Positions 45,271-54,046 of a stretch of 64,000 nt of DNA are shown here, one piece after another. Under the pieces are notes generated by a model. It did no database searches, was not told the origin of the DNA, and saw only the letters and a program-made list of their open reading frames with translations. The stretch comes from Acidobacteriota bacterium (GTDB taxonomy: Bacteria > Acidobacteriota > Terriglobia > Bryobacterales > Bryobacteraceae). Location: assembly GCA_029776225.1 (NCBI GenBank), contig JAKOTR010000080.1:23918-87917 (forward strand), read 5' to 3'. The position numbers and the translations under genes are program-made. How positions within the stretch are numbered: the stretch's first letter is position 1; the number at the start of each line of letters is the position of its first letter.

Positions 45271-45891
45271 ATGATGACTCACAAACTCGAAGCCAAAAAA
45301 TTCGACTCCATCATGCGCGACCTGGACGGGATTTCCGCCCGTACCATGACCGAGCACTACAAGCTGTACCAAGGCTACGTAAATAAATACAACGAGATCA
45401 TGGAAAAGATCGCGTCCGCCGACCGCGGTTCCGCGAACCAGACGTTCAGCGACATCCGGTCCCTGAAGGTGGACCTGACATTCGCCATCGGCGGCGTCAA
45501 GAATCACGAGTTGTATTTCGGGCACCTGGGCGGCAAGGGCGGCGACCCGCCGGCGGAGATCAAGCGCCAACTGGAGAAGGACTTCGGTTCCGTGGAAGCC
45601 TGGCGCAACGACCTCAAGGCCACCGGAATGGCTTCGCGCGGCTGGGCATGGCTAGCCTGGGACCGCGACTGGAACTACCTCTTCAACTACGCCGGCGATG
45701 CGCAAAACACCTTCCCCGTCTGGAACGCCGTTCCCATTCTGGCCCTCGATGTATACGAGCACGCCTACTACCTGGATTACGGCACGGCGCGCGCCAGCTA
45801 CATTGACGCGTTCTTCAAGAACGTGAACTGGGACGCCGTGGGCGCGAACTGGGAGCGTGCGCAGGCGAACCTGGCCGGTAAGCACGCGTAA
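45271..45891 (+). CDS. Fe/Mn superoxide dismutase family protein
   Basis: ATG 45271 (or 45274) gives 206 residues. Metal ligands of the Fe/Mn SOD family can be placed: a His in 'MTEHYKLYQGYVNKYN', a His in 'GGVKNHELYFGHLGGKGG', and Asp and His in 'LALDVYEHAYYLDYG'. Compared with E. coli SodB the first helix lacks one residue and one His (H-Y-K-L-Y in place of H-Y-G-K-H-H), a form seen in a divergent but common subgroup. It disproportionates superoxide in the cytoplasm. The frame continues upstream without a start that looks coding. Confidence 0.88.
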   Translation: MMTHKLEAKKFDSIMRDLDGISARTMTEHYKLYQGYVNKYNEIMEKIASADRGSANQTFSDIRSLKVDLTFAIGGVKNHELYFGHLGGKGGDPPAEIKRQLEKDFGSVEAWRNDLKATGMASRGWAWLAWDRDWNYLFNYAGDAQNTFPVWNAVPILALDVYEHAYYLDYGTARASYIDAFFKNVNWDAVGANWERAQANLAGKHA

Positions 45892-45927
45892 ACTGGACGT
45901 TTCTAACCCGCAGTGCGATGATGTTGG

Positions 45928-46764
45928 TTGAACGTCCTTGAACTTACTCTTGTAGTATTGGCAATCGCCGCCCTCGCCGGTTTTGTGGGCGCACTGACCG
46001 GCTTGGGCGGCGGTATTATTATCACCCCTGCTCTTACCCTCCTGTTTGGAGTTGACATCCGCTACGCCATCGGCGCCACCTTGGTTGGCGTGATCGCGAC
46101 ATCTTCGGGCGCCGCCGCCGCATACGTCAGGGAAGGCTACACGAACATACGGATCGGACTCTTCCTGGAGATCGCAACCACCCTGGGCGCCATCGAAGGG
46201 GCGATTCTTGCGACTGCCGTTCCGACTTCGGCGCTGGCCGTGATCTTCGGAACCGTGCTGCTCTATTCAGCCTGGCAGACCGCCAGGCCCGGCCCAGTAT
46301 CTGCTGCCGCCGCCGCTCCGGACCCGCTCGCAGCTCGTCTCCGGATGAACTCGACTTATCCCACACCGGAAGGTCCCCGCGCCTACCAGGTGCAGGGGGT
46401 GGGATACGGCTTCGGCCTCATGGCCGGCGCGGGCGCGATTTCAGGTCTCCTGGGCATCGGTTCGGGAGCATTCAAAGTGCTCGCCATGGACCGGGCGATG
46501 AAGCTGCCGTTCAAGGTCTCCACGACCACCAGCAACTTCATGATTGGCGTGACGGCCGCCGCGAGCGCTGGAGTGTATCTGAACCGCGGATACATCGATC
46601 CGGGACTGGCGATGCCCGTAATGCTCGGCGTGCTGGCCGGTTCAAGCCTGGGCGCGCGACTGCTGGCTGCGGCGAGAACAAAGGTCCTAAGGGCGCTGTT
46701 CGGATTGGTCCTCGTCTTCATCGCGATTCAGATGATATACAGCGGCCTTAAGGGGGCGCTGTGA
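45928..46764 (+). CDS. TauE/SafE-family membrane exporter
   Basis: This 278-residue protein has about eight membrane helices, starting at TTG 45928. The duplicated family motif is visible as 'ALTGLGGGIIITPALTLLFG' near residue 24 and 'ISGLLGIGSGAFKVLAMD' near 176. The TauE/SafE family exports sulfite, sulfoacetate or other organosulfur or carboxylic anions. It overlaps a DUF1634 gene by 4 bp (GTGA), a pairing that is common for this family, so the small partner is probably an accessory subunit. Confidence 0.9.
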   Translation: MNVLELTLVVLAIAALAGFVGALTGLGGGIIITPALTLLFGVDIRYAIGATLVGVIATSSGAAAAYVREGYTNIRIGLFLEIATTLGAIEGAILATAVPTSALAVIFGTVLLYSAWQTARPGPVSAAAAAPDPLAARLRMNSTYPTPEGPRAYQVQGVGYGFGLMAGAGAISGLLGIGSGAFKVLAMDRAMKLPFKVSTTTSNFMIGVTAAASAGVYLNRGYIDPGLAMPVMLGVLAGSSLGARLLAAARTKVLRALFGLVLVFIAIQMIYSGLKGAL

Positions 46765-47159
46765 GCCGCGACGGCGGCGCGCGCCGCTGGACGGACGAGC
46801 GGATTGAGAAACTCGTCGGCAACCTGCTTCGGGCGGGCGTGCTGATCTCGGCCGCGGTCGTGCTCGTCTCGGGAATCTGCTATCTCTGGCATGCCGGGAC
46901 CGGCGCGGCGGAATACCATTTCTTTCACGGCGAACCGTCCCCCCTGAACAGCGTTTCCGGTATCTTGGCTTCGCTCCGCACACTCGACTGCCGGGCTTCC
47001 ATTCAGTTTGGAATTCTATTGCTGATGGCCACACCGGTGGCTCGCGTCGCCGCCGCTGCTCTTGGATTCTACCTGCAGGGAGACCGGACGTACGTCGTGG
47101 TGTCGCTGGCCGTCTTGGCGATTCTGGCGCTCAGCCTCAGCGGTTATTGGGTGCGCTGA
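46761..47159 (+). CDS. DUF1634 small membrane protein
   Basis: This 132-residue protein has three membrane helices ('LLRAGVLISAAVVLVSGICY', 'SIQFGILLLMATPVARVAAA', 'TYVVVSLAVLAILALSLSGY') and matches DUF1634. GTG 46761 overlaps the TGA of the TauE/SafE gene. The two are routinely neighbours, which suggests a shared transporter complex. The molecular role is unknown. Confidence 0.88.
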   Translation: MSRDGGARRWTDERIEKLVGNLLRAGVLISAAVVLVSGICYLWHAGTGAAEYHFFHGEPSPLNSVSGILASLRTLDCRASIQFGILLLMATPVARVAAAALGFYLQGDRTYVVVSLAVLAILALSLSGYWVR

Positions 47160-47204
47160 GTCAGAACGGTACTTCCGCGCTCTTCGTGTTATCGTGTTCG
47201 AGAA

Positions 47205-48011
47205 ATGTCGCGCTTCAGAAGAATGATCGCGTATCCGCTGGCCGGCGCCTGCGGCTACGCGGTGCTCTACTACGCCGCGGGGCGCGCGGTTTACCATCCC
47301 ATGCGGTATCCGCACGGATTCTGGGAAGCGCAGGCCGAAGTGAATGCCCAGGACGTCTGGCTCCGCGCGGCCGACGGAGTGCGGCTGCACGGCTGGCTGG
47401 TCGATCCCCCGGGAGCGCGGGTTGTGACCCTGTTCCTCCACGGCAACGCGGGCAACGTGACGCATCGCGTGCCGCACATGCGCGAGATCGCCGCGGCGGG
47501 ATCCGCCGTGCTCACGCTGGACTATCGCGGGTACGGCAAGAGCCAGGGGCGCCCCACGGAGTCCGGGCTTTACGCCGACGCCGATGCCGCCTACGACTAC
47601 CTCAAGACCCTCGGGCGGCCCATCGTTCTCCACGGTGAATCGCTGGGCTGCGCTGTGGCGGTCGATCTTGCCGCGCGGCGTCCCTGCGCCGCCCTGGTGC
47701 TCGAAGCGCCGTTCACGTCGGCCCGCGCCATGGCCGGGCGTGTCTTGCCCGTGCTCGGGCCGCTGCTAATCTTCAGCTACGACTCGGTGCCGAAAATCAA
47801 ACGTATCCGTGTTCCGCTGCTGGTCATGCACGGCGATCGCGACACCATCGTCCCCATCGAGTTCGGCCGCGCTCTTTTCGACGCCGCCCCGGAACCCAAG
47901 ACGTTTTGGACCATACCCGGCGCGGATCACAATGACATATTGGAGTACGCGGAAGCAGAGTACAGCCAGCGCCTCAGAGCGCTTTACGAGAGCGTCGGAA
48001 AGGCGACTTAA
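47205..48011 (+). CDS. Membrane-anchored alpha/beta hydrolase (BEM46/ABHD13-like)
   Basis: This 268-residue protein has an N-terminal anchor ('MIAYPLAGACGYAVLYYAAG'), oxyanion motif 'LFLHGNAGNVTHR' (77-88), nucleophile Ser146 in 'HGESLGCA', acid Asp in 'MHGDRDTIVP' and His in 'GADHND'. This set is typical of the BEM46/YfhR group, which has serine-hydrolase activity on unknown lipids or esters. It lies 45 bp after the DUF1634 gene and may share its promoter. Confidence 0.88.
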   Translation: MSRFRRMIAYPLAGACGYAVLYYAAGRAVYHPMRYPHGFWEAQAEVNAQDVWLRAADGVRLHGWLVDPPGARVVTLFLHGNAGNVTHRVPHMREIAAAGSAVLTLDYRGYGKSQGRPTESGLYADADAAYDYLKTLGRPIVLHGESLGCAVAVDLAARRPCAALVLEAPFTSARAMAGRVLPVLGPLLIFSYDSVPKIKRIRVPLLVMHGDRDTIVPIEFGRALFDAAPEPKTFWTIPGADHNDILEYAEAEYSQRLRALYESVGKAT

Positions 48012-48030
48012 TTCTGCAAGGGTGGTCTAA

Positions 48031-48543
48031 CTACCGCTGAACTTCCTCGATCTCTGAAGGGGGAGCGTCAAGTTCACTGATGCGGATGCGGAGGTTCTGC
48101 CGCCCCTGAAGCCGTTGTTCCGGAACTTCAAACCGCACTGCCAGCATCCGGTCGATCGTCTCGCGGGGATTAATCTTCGTGCGGGCAATCAGGCTGTCGT
48201 TGAACTTCTGGCCCAGCACGGGATAGTACTCAAACAACCGCATCGCATCGACCTCCGAGACGACCAAGCCTTCGTGAGTAGTTCCGTCCGGCTCAACCAG
48301 CACCACCGAAACCTCGCGGACTATAAAGGGGTAATCCGAGGGGTTGGTTGCGCGAAAGTCGATCACTGCAGCAGAACTGTTTTCGTCCAGCGCGAGCGTC
48401 CTCACCTTCTGCACGGAACCTTTCAGTACTACGTGCGCTCCGCGCTGGACATATAAGACCGCCGCAATCGCAATCGCCACCAGCGCTATACCTATGCCGG
48501 CGAACGGCGCGAGTTTCATGTAGGGTTCAAGCGCTTTCCTCAT
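48031..48543 (-). CDS. Hypothetical single-helix membrane protein
   Basis: This 170-residue protein has one N-terminal membrane helix ('FAGIGIALVAIAIAAVLYV') and a periplasmic beta-rich domain ('GSVQKVRTLALDENSSAAVI', 'DFRATNPSDYPFIVREVSVV'). It has a late-embryogenesis-like or immunoglobulin-like feel, but I cannot name the family. It converges with the alpha/beta hydrolase (19 bp between stops) and is divergent from the TonB-dependent receptor. Confidence 0.7.
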   Translation of the reverse strand: MRKALEPYMKLAPFAGIGIALVAIAIAAVLYVQRGAHVVLKGSVQKVRTLALDENSSAAVIDFRATNPSDYPFIVREVSVVLVEPDGTTHEGLVVSEVDAMRLFEYYPVLGQKFNDSLIARTKINPRETIDRMLAVRFEVPEQRLQGRQNLRIRISELDAPPSEIEEVQR

Positions 48544-48863
48544 TGCAAAAATCCAAAACGTTCCTTTTCTCCTCGTGGGAGGCTCCTACCCGGCGCTTGC
48601 GTGAAGAATGAGGCCGAGGGCGCTGCTTCGGACACGGCCGTATGCACATTACGGACGTACACAGCTCGCGCTGAACGGCAAAACATCCCACATTCCCGTC
48701 GCAACTCTCTCCGGGTCATAGACTTCAATCATAGCCGTTTCCTGTGCAGTGTGGGCGTCCAGCCGGTCTCCACAGCTCTTTCTGCGGAGAAATCGTGAAA
48801 GTCCTTGACTTGCAGACTAAGTTCACAACACAATTGAGCCAACTGCGGAAGGAGTCTCAAAAC
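48544..48863. other. Divergent intergenic region before the TonB-dependent receptor
   Basis: This 320-bp stretch has no convincing gene. On the plus strand TTGACT (48805-48810) and CACAAT (48829-48834) are 18 bp apart and could form a weak promoter for the receptor. A GAAGGAG ribosome site lies about ten bases before the receptor ATG. The frame upstream of that ATG is open but lacks coding character. Confidence 0.35.
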
Positions 48864-51800
48864 ATGAAAAGGGAAATATTTGTAACGGCTGTGTTACTTC
48901 TGTACACAGCCGGGCTGGCGATTGGTCAAACTATGACCGGCGCAGTTACAGGCACCGTAAAGGATCAAACTGGAGCGGTGATCCCGAAAGTACGGGTCGT
49001 CGCAACAAATATTACAACTAACCTGACTTACACAACGGTTTCCAATGAAGCCGGGGTGTACAATCTCCTGTTTCTTCCCATAGGCAGCTATAATGTAACG
49101 GCGGAGATTCAGGGATTCAAGAGGACTACTCTGGGGCCATTCCAGCTCGAAATCAACCAGACGGCGCGGGTCGATATTCAACTGGAAGTCGGCGATGCCA
49201 CCCAGTCAATCGAGATCCGGGACATCGCGCCTACCCTGCAAACGGAATCCACCCAGACCGGCGACGCGCTGTCCTCAACGAAGCTGACTACAGTCCCTTT
49301 GAACGGGCGTAATTTCGCCAGCCTGACGCTGCTGATACCCGGCGCCATTTCCACTAACCCGAATGCCATGAACACCTCGGGCCGGTTTCAGGGTTCCGGC
49401 AGCCGCCCGCAGGTGAACGGCAACCGGGAACAGACGAATAACTTTCTTCTGGACGGCGTCGACGTGAACGACTCGATCGATAACCGCATCGGCTACTCTC
49501 CCAACGTCGACGCGCTTGAGGAAGTGAAGGTCATCACCGGCAACGGCTCCTCAGAGTTCGGCAACGTGGGCGGCGCGATCGTGGCGATGTCCATCAAGGG
49601 CGGAACGAACGAGGTCCACGGCAACGTATTTGAGTTCCTGCGAGATGAAAGCCTCGACGCCAACGGCTTTTTCGCCAACCGCTCCCAGACCCAAAGACGC
49701 GATTTCAGCCGGCATATTTTCGGGGGCACTCTGGGCGGGCCGATCGTGCGCAACAAGGCGTTTTTCTTCATGGACTACGAGGGGACCAAGCAGAACAGCT
49801 CCGGCCCGGCGACCGCCAGTGTCGCTCCGGAAGCCTGGCGCACGGGCGACCTCTCGGACTTTCTGATCAAGCAGCAGCAGATCGTGCGCGATCCGCTCAC
49901 CGGGTCAGACGTCGGTTCGCGGCAGCCGTTCCCCGGCAACATCATCCCTCAGTCGCGAATTACAAACCCGGTGGCGCAGTATCTATTCTCACAGCCCGAT
50001 CTGTATCCGCTGCCGAACAATCCCGGCACGGGCACTCTCGGCATTTCGAGCAACTACCGCGGGACATCGGCCACCACTCTGTCGAACCACCAGGCCGATG
50101 TGCGCCTGGATTACCGCCCCAGCGACGCCGACAGTCTGACGGGCCGTTGGTCGATCGGGCGCTACGAATCCGTCGGCAGCGAGCAGCCGCTCCCCACTCA
50201 GATGACCAGCGGAACGACGGGCCCGACCCAAAGCGTCGTGCTTACCTGGACGCGCACCTTCTCGCCGCGCGTAGTCAATGAAGCCCGCTTCGGCTTCTCC
50301 CGCATCGGCATCAACGACGTCGTGGTTGACTGGTCGGGCAAGCTCGGCCCCGACGGCAACCAGAAGTTCGGAATCCCCGGCGGGCAGTTTATACCAGGCT
50401 TGAGCGCCGTCAGCCTCGGCAGCGGCCTGACCGGACTGGGAACCGCAGCCACCATCAGCAACACGATGGACAACAAATTCCAGTACGGCAACAACCTGAC
50501 GATCCAGTACGGAGCGCACCTGCTCAAAATGGGAGTGCAGTTCATTCGCTACCGCCAGAACCGCTACTATGCGGGCAACAACGGAGCGCTCGGGAGCTTT
50601 ACGTTCGACGGCAGCTACTCCGGCATCGCCTACGGCGACTTCCTCTTGAACGCGCTGGCCAGCAAGGGCCGCGGAGGGGTCTCCGGAATGTGGGGCCACA
50701 GGCAGTGGCGCGACGGCGTTTTCTTCCAGGACGACTGGAAGGTCACCTCGAACCTGACGCTCAACCTCGGTCTCCGCTGGGAGTACGCGCAACCCATCTA
50801 CGAGGTGGCGGACCGCCAGGTGAATATCAACGTTGTCACCGGCGAACTGCTCTATGCGGGCAAGGATGGCAACAGCCGCGCCCTGTATGACCCCTATTAC
50901 AAGCAGTTCGAGCCGCGCGTGGGCTTCGCCTGGACGCCCGGTGTGTTCGGGAAGAGGCTCGTATTCCGCATGGGCTACGCGATGTCCAGTTTCATGGAGG
51001 GCACGGGCGCCAACCTGCGCCTTACCATGAACCCGCCGTTCTTCGTCGAATCCAATATCACCTACGATCAGCGCACTCCGGGCGATATCCGCACCGGCTT
51101 CTCGGACGTGATTCCCCAGGGCGATATGACCGGCCCGCGCACCGGCCCCAATCCGTTCTTCCAGGCCCGCGCATGGGACCCCAAGCTGCGTCCCCAGTTC
51201 ACCCAGCAATACAACGCCGCCATCGAATACCAGTTCAGCAACAACACGTCGCTGAACATGGCATATGTCGGCCAATTGGGCACCCACCTGGTTGTGCCGC
51301 ACGAGGCCAACCAGCCGCTGCCCGGCGAGGGCCCGTTTGCAACCTGGGCTCCGATAAATGACCGCCGCCCGCTCGCCGCCGTTCTGCCGAACGTAGGCAA
51401 TATCGCCCTTACCGAGAGCAGCGCGCGGATGAGTTACAACTCACTCCAGGTGACCGGACGGAGGCGGCTCTCCAGCGGGCTCGATTTCGTCAGCTCCTAC
51501 ACGCTCAGCAAGACGATGATGGAAAACCTGGGCTATTACGGCTGCGGTTCCGTCAATTCCGATCGCGCCTACTGGCAGAACGCCTACGACCGCCGCGCGA
51601 ATCGCGGCCCGGCCTGCTTCGACGCCCGGCACAACTTCAGTCTCGGCGGTCTCTATGAGCTGCCTGTCGGCCGCGGCAAGAGGTTCGGCTCGAACTTTAA
51701 CCGCGCGGCAGACCTCGTGCTCGGCGGCTGGAGTATCAACTACTTCGTCACCACGCACTCGGGCTTCCCAGTCACCATCGAGGCAAGCGCGGCCAATACG

Positions 51801-52211
51801 GGACAGGCCGTCCGGGGCGGCGTCCGCGCCAACCGCTACCGGAAAATGGAGATCACGTCCCAGACCGTGGACGCGTTCTTTGGCCCCGTTACGGCCGCGA
51901 ACTTCTGCGGTCCGGGGATCGACGACGGCCAGTGCGCCTACGGAGTGCCCGCCCCCGGCATGTTCGGAACCGCCGGAATAGGCACCGAACGCGCTCCGAG
52001 CTTTTTCAACCTCGATATGTCCATTGGCAAGAGGTTCAGCGTCACCGAGCGCCAGTACTTCGATTTCCGCGCCGAGTTCTTCAACGCGCTGAACCACGTG
52101 AGTTTCGGGCCTCCGGGACGCGACATTTCCACGCCCAGCTCCTTCGGCCAGATCACCGGCCAGGTGCAGGCGCCCCGCAACATCCAGTTCGGCTTGAAGT
52201 ATCACTTCTGA
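48864..52211 (+). CDS. Oar-like TonB-dependent outer-membrane receptor
   Basis: ATG 48864 gives 1115 residues with a signal peptide ('IFVTAVLLLYTAGLAIGQ'). Residues 24-100 form a carboxypeptidase-regulatory-like beta sandwich ('GAVTGTVKDQTGAVIPKVRV', 'GVYNLLFLPIGSYNVTAEIQ'), followed by a plug domain ('LTTVPLNGRNFASLTLLIPG', 'FLLDGVDVNDS') and a barrel of about 850 residues with repeated 'WEYAQP' and 'FQDDWKVTSNLTLNLGLRWE' strands, ending '...QFGLKYHF'. This is the Oar/TonB type that acidobacteria carry in many copies. They probably import carbohydrate or protein-derived ligands. No classical TonB box or partner transporter is seen next to it. Confidence 0.93.
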   Translation: MKREIFVTAVLLLYTAGLAIGQTMTGAVTGTVKDQTGAVIPKVRVVATNITTNLTYTTVSNEAGVYNLLFLPIGSYNVTAEIQGFKRTTLGPFQLEINQTARVDIQLEVGDATQSIEIRDIAPTLQTESTQTGDALSSTKLTTVPLNGRNFASLTLLIPGAISTNPNAMNTSGRFQGSGSRPQVNGNREQTNNFLLDGVDVNDSIDNRIGYSPNVDALEEVKVITGNGSSEFGNVGGAIVAMSIKGGTNEVHGNVFEFLRDESLDANGFFANRSQTQRRDFSRHIFGGTLGGPIVRNKAFFFMDYEGTKQNSSGPATASVAPEAWRTGDLSDFLIKQQQIVRDPLTGSDVGSRQPFPGNIIPQSRITNPVAQYLFSQPDLYPLPNNPGTGTLGISSNYRGTSATTLSNHQADVRLDYRPSDADSLTGRWSIGRYESVGSEQPLPTQMTSGTTGPTQSVVLTWTRTFSPRVVNEARFGFSRIGINDVVVDWSGKLGPDGNQKFGIPGGQFIPGLSAVSLGSGLTGLGTAATISNTMDNKFQYGNNLTIQYGAHLLKMGVQFIRYRQNRYYAGNNGALGSFTFDGSYSGIAYGDFLLNALASKGRGGVSGMWGHRQWRDGVFFQDDWKVTSNLTLNLGLRWEYAQPIYEVADRQVNINVVTGELLYAGKDGNSRALYDPYYKQFEPRVGFAWTPGVFGKRLVFRMGYAMSSFMEGTGANLRLTMNPPFFVESNITYDQRTPGDIRTGFSDVIPQGDMTGPRTGPNPFFQARAWDPKLRPQFTQQYNAAIEYQFSNNTSLNMAYVGQLGTHLVVPHEANQPLPGEGPFATWAPINDRRPLAAVLPNVGNIALTESSARMSYNSLQVTGRRRLSSGLDFVSSYTLSKTMMENLGYYGCGSVNSDRAYWQNAYDRRANRGPACFDARHNFSLGGLYELPVGRGKRFGSNFNRAADLVLGGWSINYFVTTHSGFPVTIEASAANTGQAVRGGVRANRYRKMEITSQTVDAFFGPVTAANFCGPGIDDGQCAYGVPAPGMFGTAGIGTERAPSFFNLDMSIGKRFSVTERQYFDFRAEFFNALNHVSFGPPGRDISTPSSFGQITGQVQAPRNIQFGLKYHF

Positions 52212-52234
52212 TGAGCGCCGGGTCATGCCCAACC

Positions 52235-52260
52235 GCGGGCCGTGCACATGCGCGGCCCGC
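52235..52260. terminator. GC-rich hairpin between convergent genes
   Basis: GCGGGCCG and CGGCCCGC form a perfect 8-bp stem with a 10-nt loop, 24 bp after the receptor stop and 19 bp before the end of the permease gene. There is no T-run, so it could be a weak bidirectional terminator or a processing hairpin. Confidence 0.4.
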
Positions 52261-52278
52261 CATGCCCGGCCAGGGCGG

Positions 52279-53463
52279 TCAATCCCCCAGCAGCCGCCCG
52301 TATGCCTCGAGCGGCTTTACGTTATCGCACACCGCTTTCAGTCCCGCCGTGAGTGGAATCGCGAGGATCAAACCGGCTGCGCCCCACAGCACGCTCCAGA
52401 ACATCAGTGCGACCGTGACCACCAGCGGGTTTAAATGCACCCGCGGCCCCACGATCTTTGGATACAGCAGGTTCGTTCCAATCAGGTGCAGCAGCGACAC
52501 GATCGACAGGATGATCAGGTACGGCGGCATCGTGTCGTAGCGGATCAGCGCTCCCAGCAGCGCGGGCACCAGCGCCAGAGGCAGGCCGATGTAGGGAACC
52601 AGGGAGAGAATTCCACTCAGCGGGCCGAGCAGGAAGGGATACGGCAGTTGAAAGAGCCAGAACACGAGCGTCGTAATGGCCGCCAGCAAAAGCCCGAGAA
52701 GCGAATTGCCCACCACGAAGGCACGAACCATGCTCGCGATGCCTTCCAGGCTCTTGCCGGCCATGATACGCCCCTGGTCCTCGAACAGCAGTAAGAAAGT
52801 GTGGTGGATGTGGTCGCGCCAGCTCAGCATGAAGTAGACCAGAAAGGGAACGAACGACGCCATCAGCAGAATCTTGTAAACCGAGGCGGCATGGTCGTAG
52901 ACAAAATCGAGCAGCGGCGACCGCGACGGCCGGATGCGCACTTCCTGCACTGTCCCCGGCGCAACCGGCGGGGGAGCGGGAGGCAGGACCGGCTCGGCGG
53001 CCCGGCGGCGCTTGGCGGGCGCAACCGGCTTGGGGGGCTCGGGCGCCGGCGCCTGCACCTGTTGCCCGCGGAACCGCCTCGGCACGATCACTTCCCCTAC
53101 CCAGCGCTCGATTCTTTCCATCCTCGTGACTACCTGCTCGGCGAGCTGGTCGATCCGCTGGCTGTATTTCGGAAAGTCTTCCACCACCAGCGCAACCTGC
53201 GTGTACGCCGCAAGTCCCACCAGATATAGCAGGCAGATCGCCATCGCGCACACTACAAAACTGGCCAGTGCGCGGGGGACGCGAAACCTCATGAGCAGAA
53301 CCACCGAGGGTTCGAGGATGAAGGCCAGGATTACAGCCGTGGTCAGGGTGATCAGGAACATCCGGCCGTAATACAGCAGAGCGATCGTGCAGGCCAATCC
53401 AATTACGGATGCGCTCACGCCTCGGGGCCTGATAGTGCTGATTCTCCGTGATAATACCGCCAC
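52279..53463 (-). CDS. AI-2E/PerM-family membrane transporter
   Basis: This 394-residue AI-2E/PerM-type permease has about eight membrane helices. It has the family pattern 'LEPSVVLLMRFRVPRALASF', a long soluble segment (100-190) with coiled coil and a Pro-rich linker ('PAPEPPKPVAPAKRRR'), and 'VVGNSLLGLLLAAITTLVFW', 'PYPFLLGPLSGILSLVPYIG' and 'LNPLVVTVALMFWSVLWG'. Members move quorum-sensing molecules or sodium, but most are uncharacterised. The Pro-rich insertion is longer than usual. Confidence 0.9.
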   Translation of the reverse strand: MAVLSRRISTIRPRGVSASVIGLACTIALLYYGRMFLITLTTAVILAFILEPSVVLLMRFRVPRALASFVVCAMAICLLYLVGLAAYTQVALVVEDFPKYSQRIDQLAEQVVTRMERIERWVGEVIVPRRFRGQQVQAPAPEPPKPVAPAKRRRAAEPVLPPAPPPVAPGTVQEVRIRPSRSPLLDFVYDHAASVYKILLMASFVPFLVYFMLSWRDHIHHTFLLLFEDQGRIMAGKSLEGIASMVRAFVVGNSLLGLLLAAITTLVFWLFQLPYPFLLGPLSGILSLVPYIGLPLALVPALLGALIRYDTMPPYLIILSIVSLLHLIGTNLLYPKIVGPRVHLNPLVVTVALMFWSVLWGAAGLILAIPLTAGLKAVCDNVKPLEAYGRLLGD

Positions 53464-53560
53464 GACGTCCCTGAAAAAGCCGCAATCAGCGTCGGAAATC
53501 GCTATCCGCTACTCTATCACGGAGCACCCTATAATGTAATGTGCGCGCCCGCCGCGCGGA

Positions 53561-54046
53561 ATGAGCGGCCAGCCCGCACCAGAGACGAGGAAAGTGTCTG
53601 AAGCCGCGCGGAGAATCATGGCTCTCGACGTTGGCAAGCGCCGCATCGGGGTAGCCGTCAGCGACGAGCTCGGGCTGACCGCCCAGGGGTTGCCGACCAT
53701 CGAACGAAAGAACAATCGCGAGGATTTTGCCGCCTTGGCTCGCCTTGCTTCCGAACATAACGTTTCCCTGTTTCTCGTGGGCCACCCCATTTCTATGAGC
53801 GGCGAAGAGGGGCCTCAGGCGGCCGCCATTCGGCGCTTCGCCGAGGCGCTCTCTGAGCGGACCGGCGTGCCCGTGAAGCTGTGGGACGAGCGGCTGACCA
53901 CGGTTCAGGCCCAGCGCGTTCTCCGCCAGAGCGGGATCAGCATCCAGAAGCGCGCCCGCGCCGCGGACCGGCTCGCGGCCGTGATCCTCCTGCAAAGCTA
54001 TCTCGATGCGGCCGGAATGGGCCTGCAACCGGGGTGCGCCCCGTGA
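53561..54046 (+). CDS. ruvX: Putative pre-16S rRNA nuclease / Holliday junction resolvase-like YqgF
   Basis: This 161-residue RNase-H-fold protein has 'RIMALDVGKRRIGVAVSDEL' (19-38), 'LFLVGHPISMSGEEGPQA' (with 'VG' and 'SG' motifs), 'VKLWDERLTTVQAQRVL' and a final acidic 'RADRLAAVILLQSYLD'-type segment. The N-terminal 18 residues are an extension. YqgF trims pre-16S rRNA in E. coli; a Holliday-junction role has been proposed. It overlaps mltG by 4 bp, a common pairing. Confidence 0.92.
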   Translation: MSGQPAPETRKVSEAARRIMALDVGKRRIGVAVSDELGLTAQGLPTIERKNNREDFAALARLASEHNVSLFLVGHPISMSGEEGPQAAAIRRFAEALSERTGVPVKLWDERLTTVQAQRVLRQSGISIQKRARAADRLAAVILLQSYLDAAGMGLQPGCAP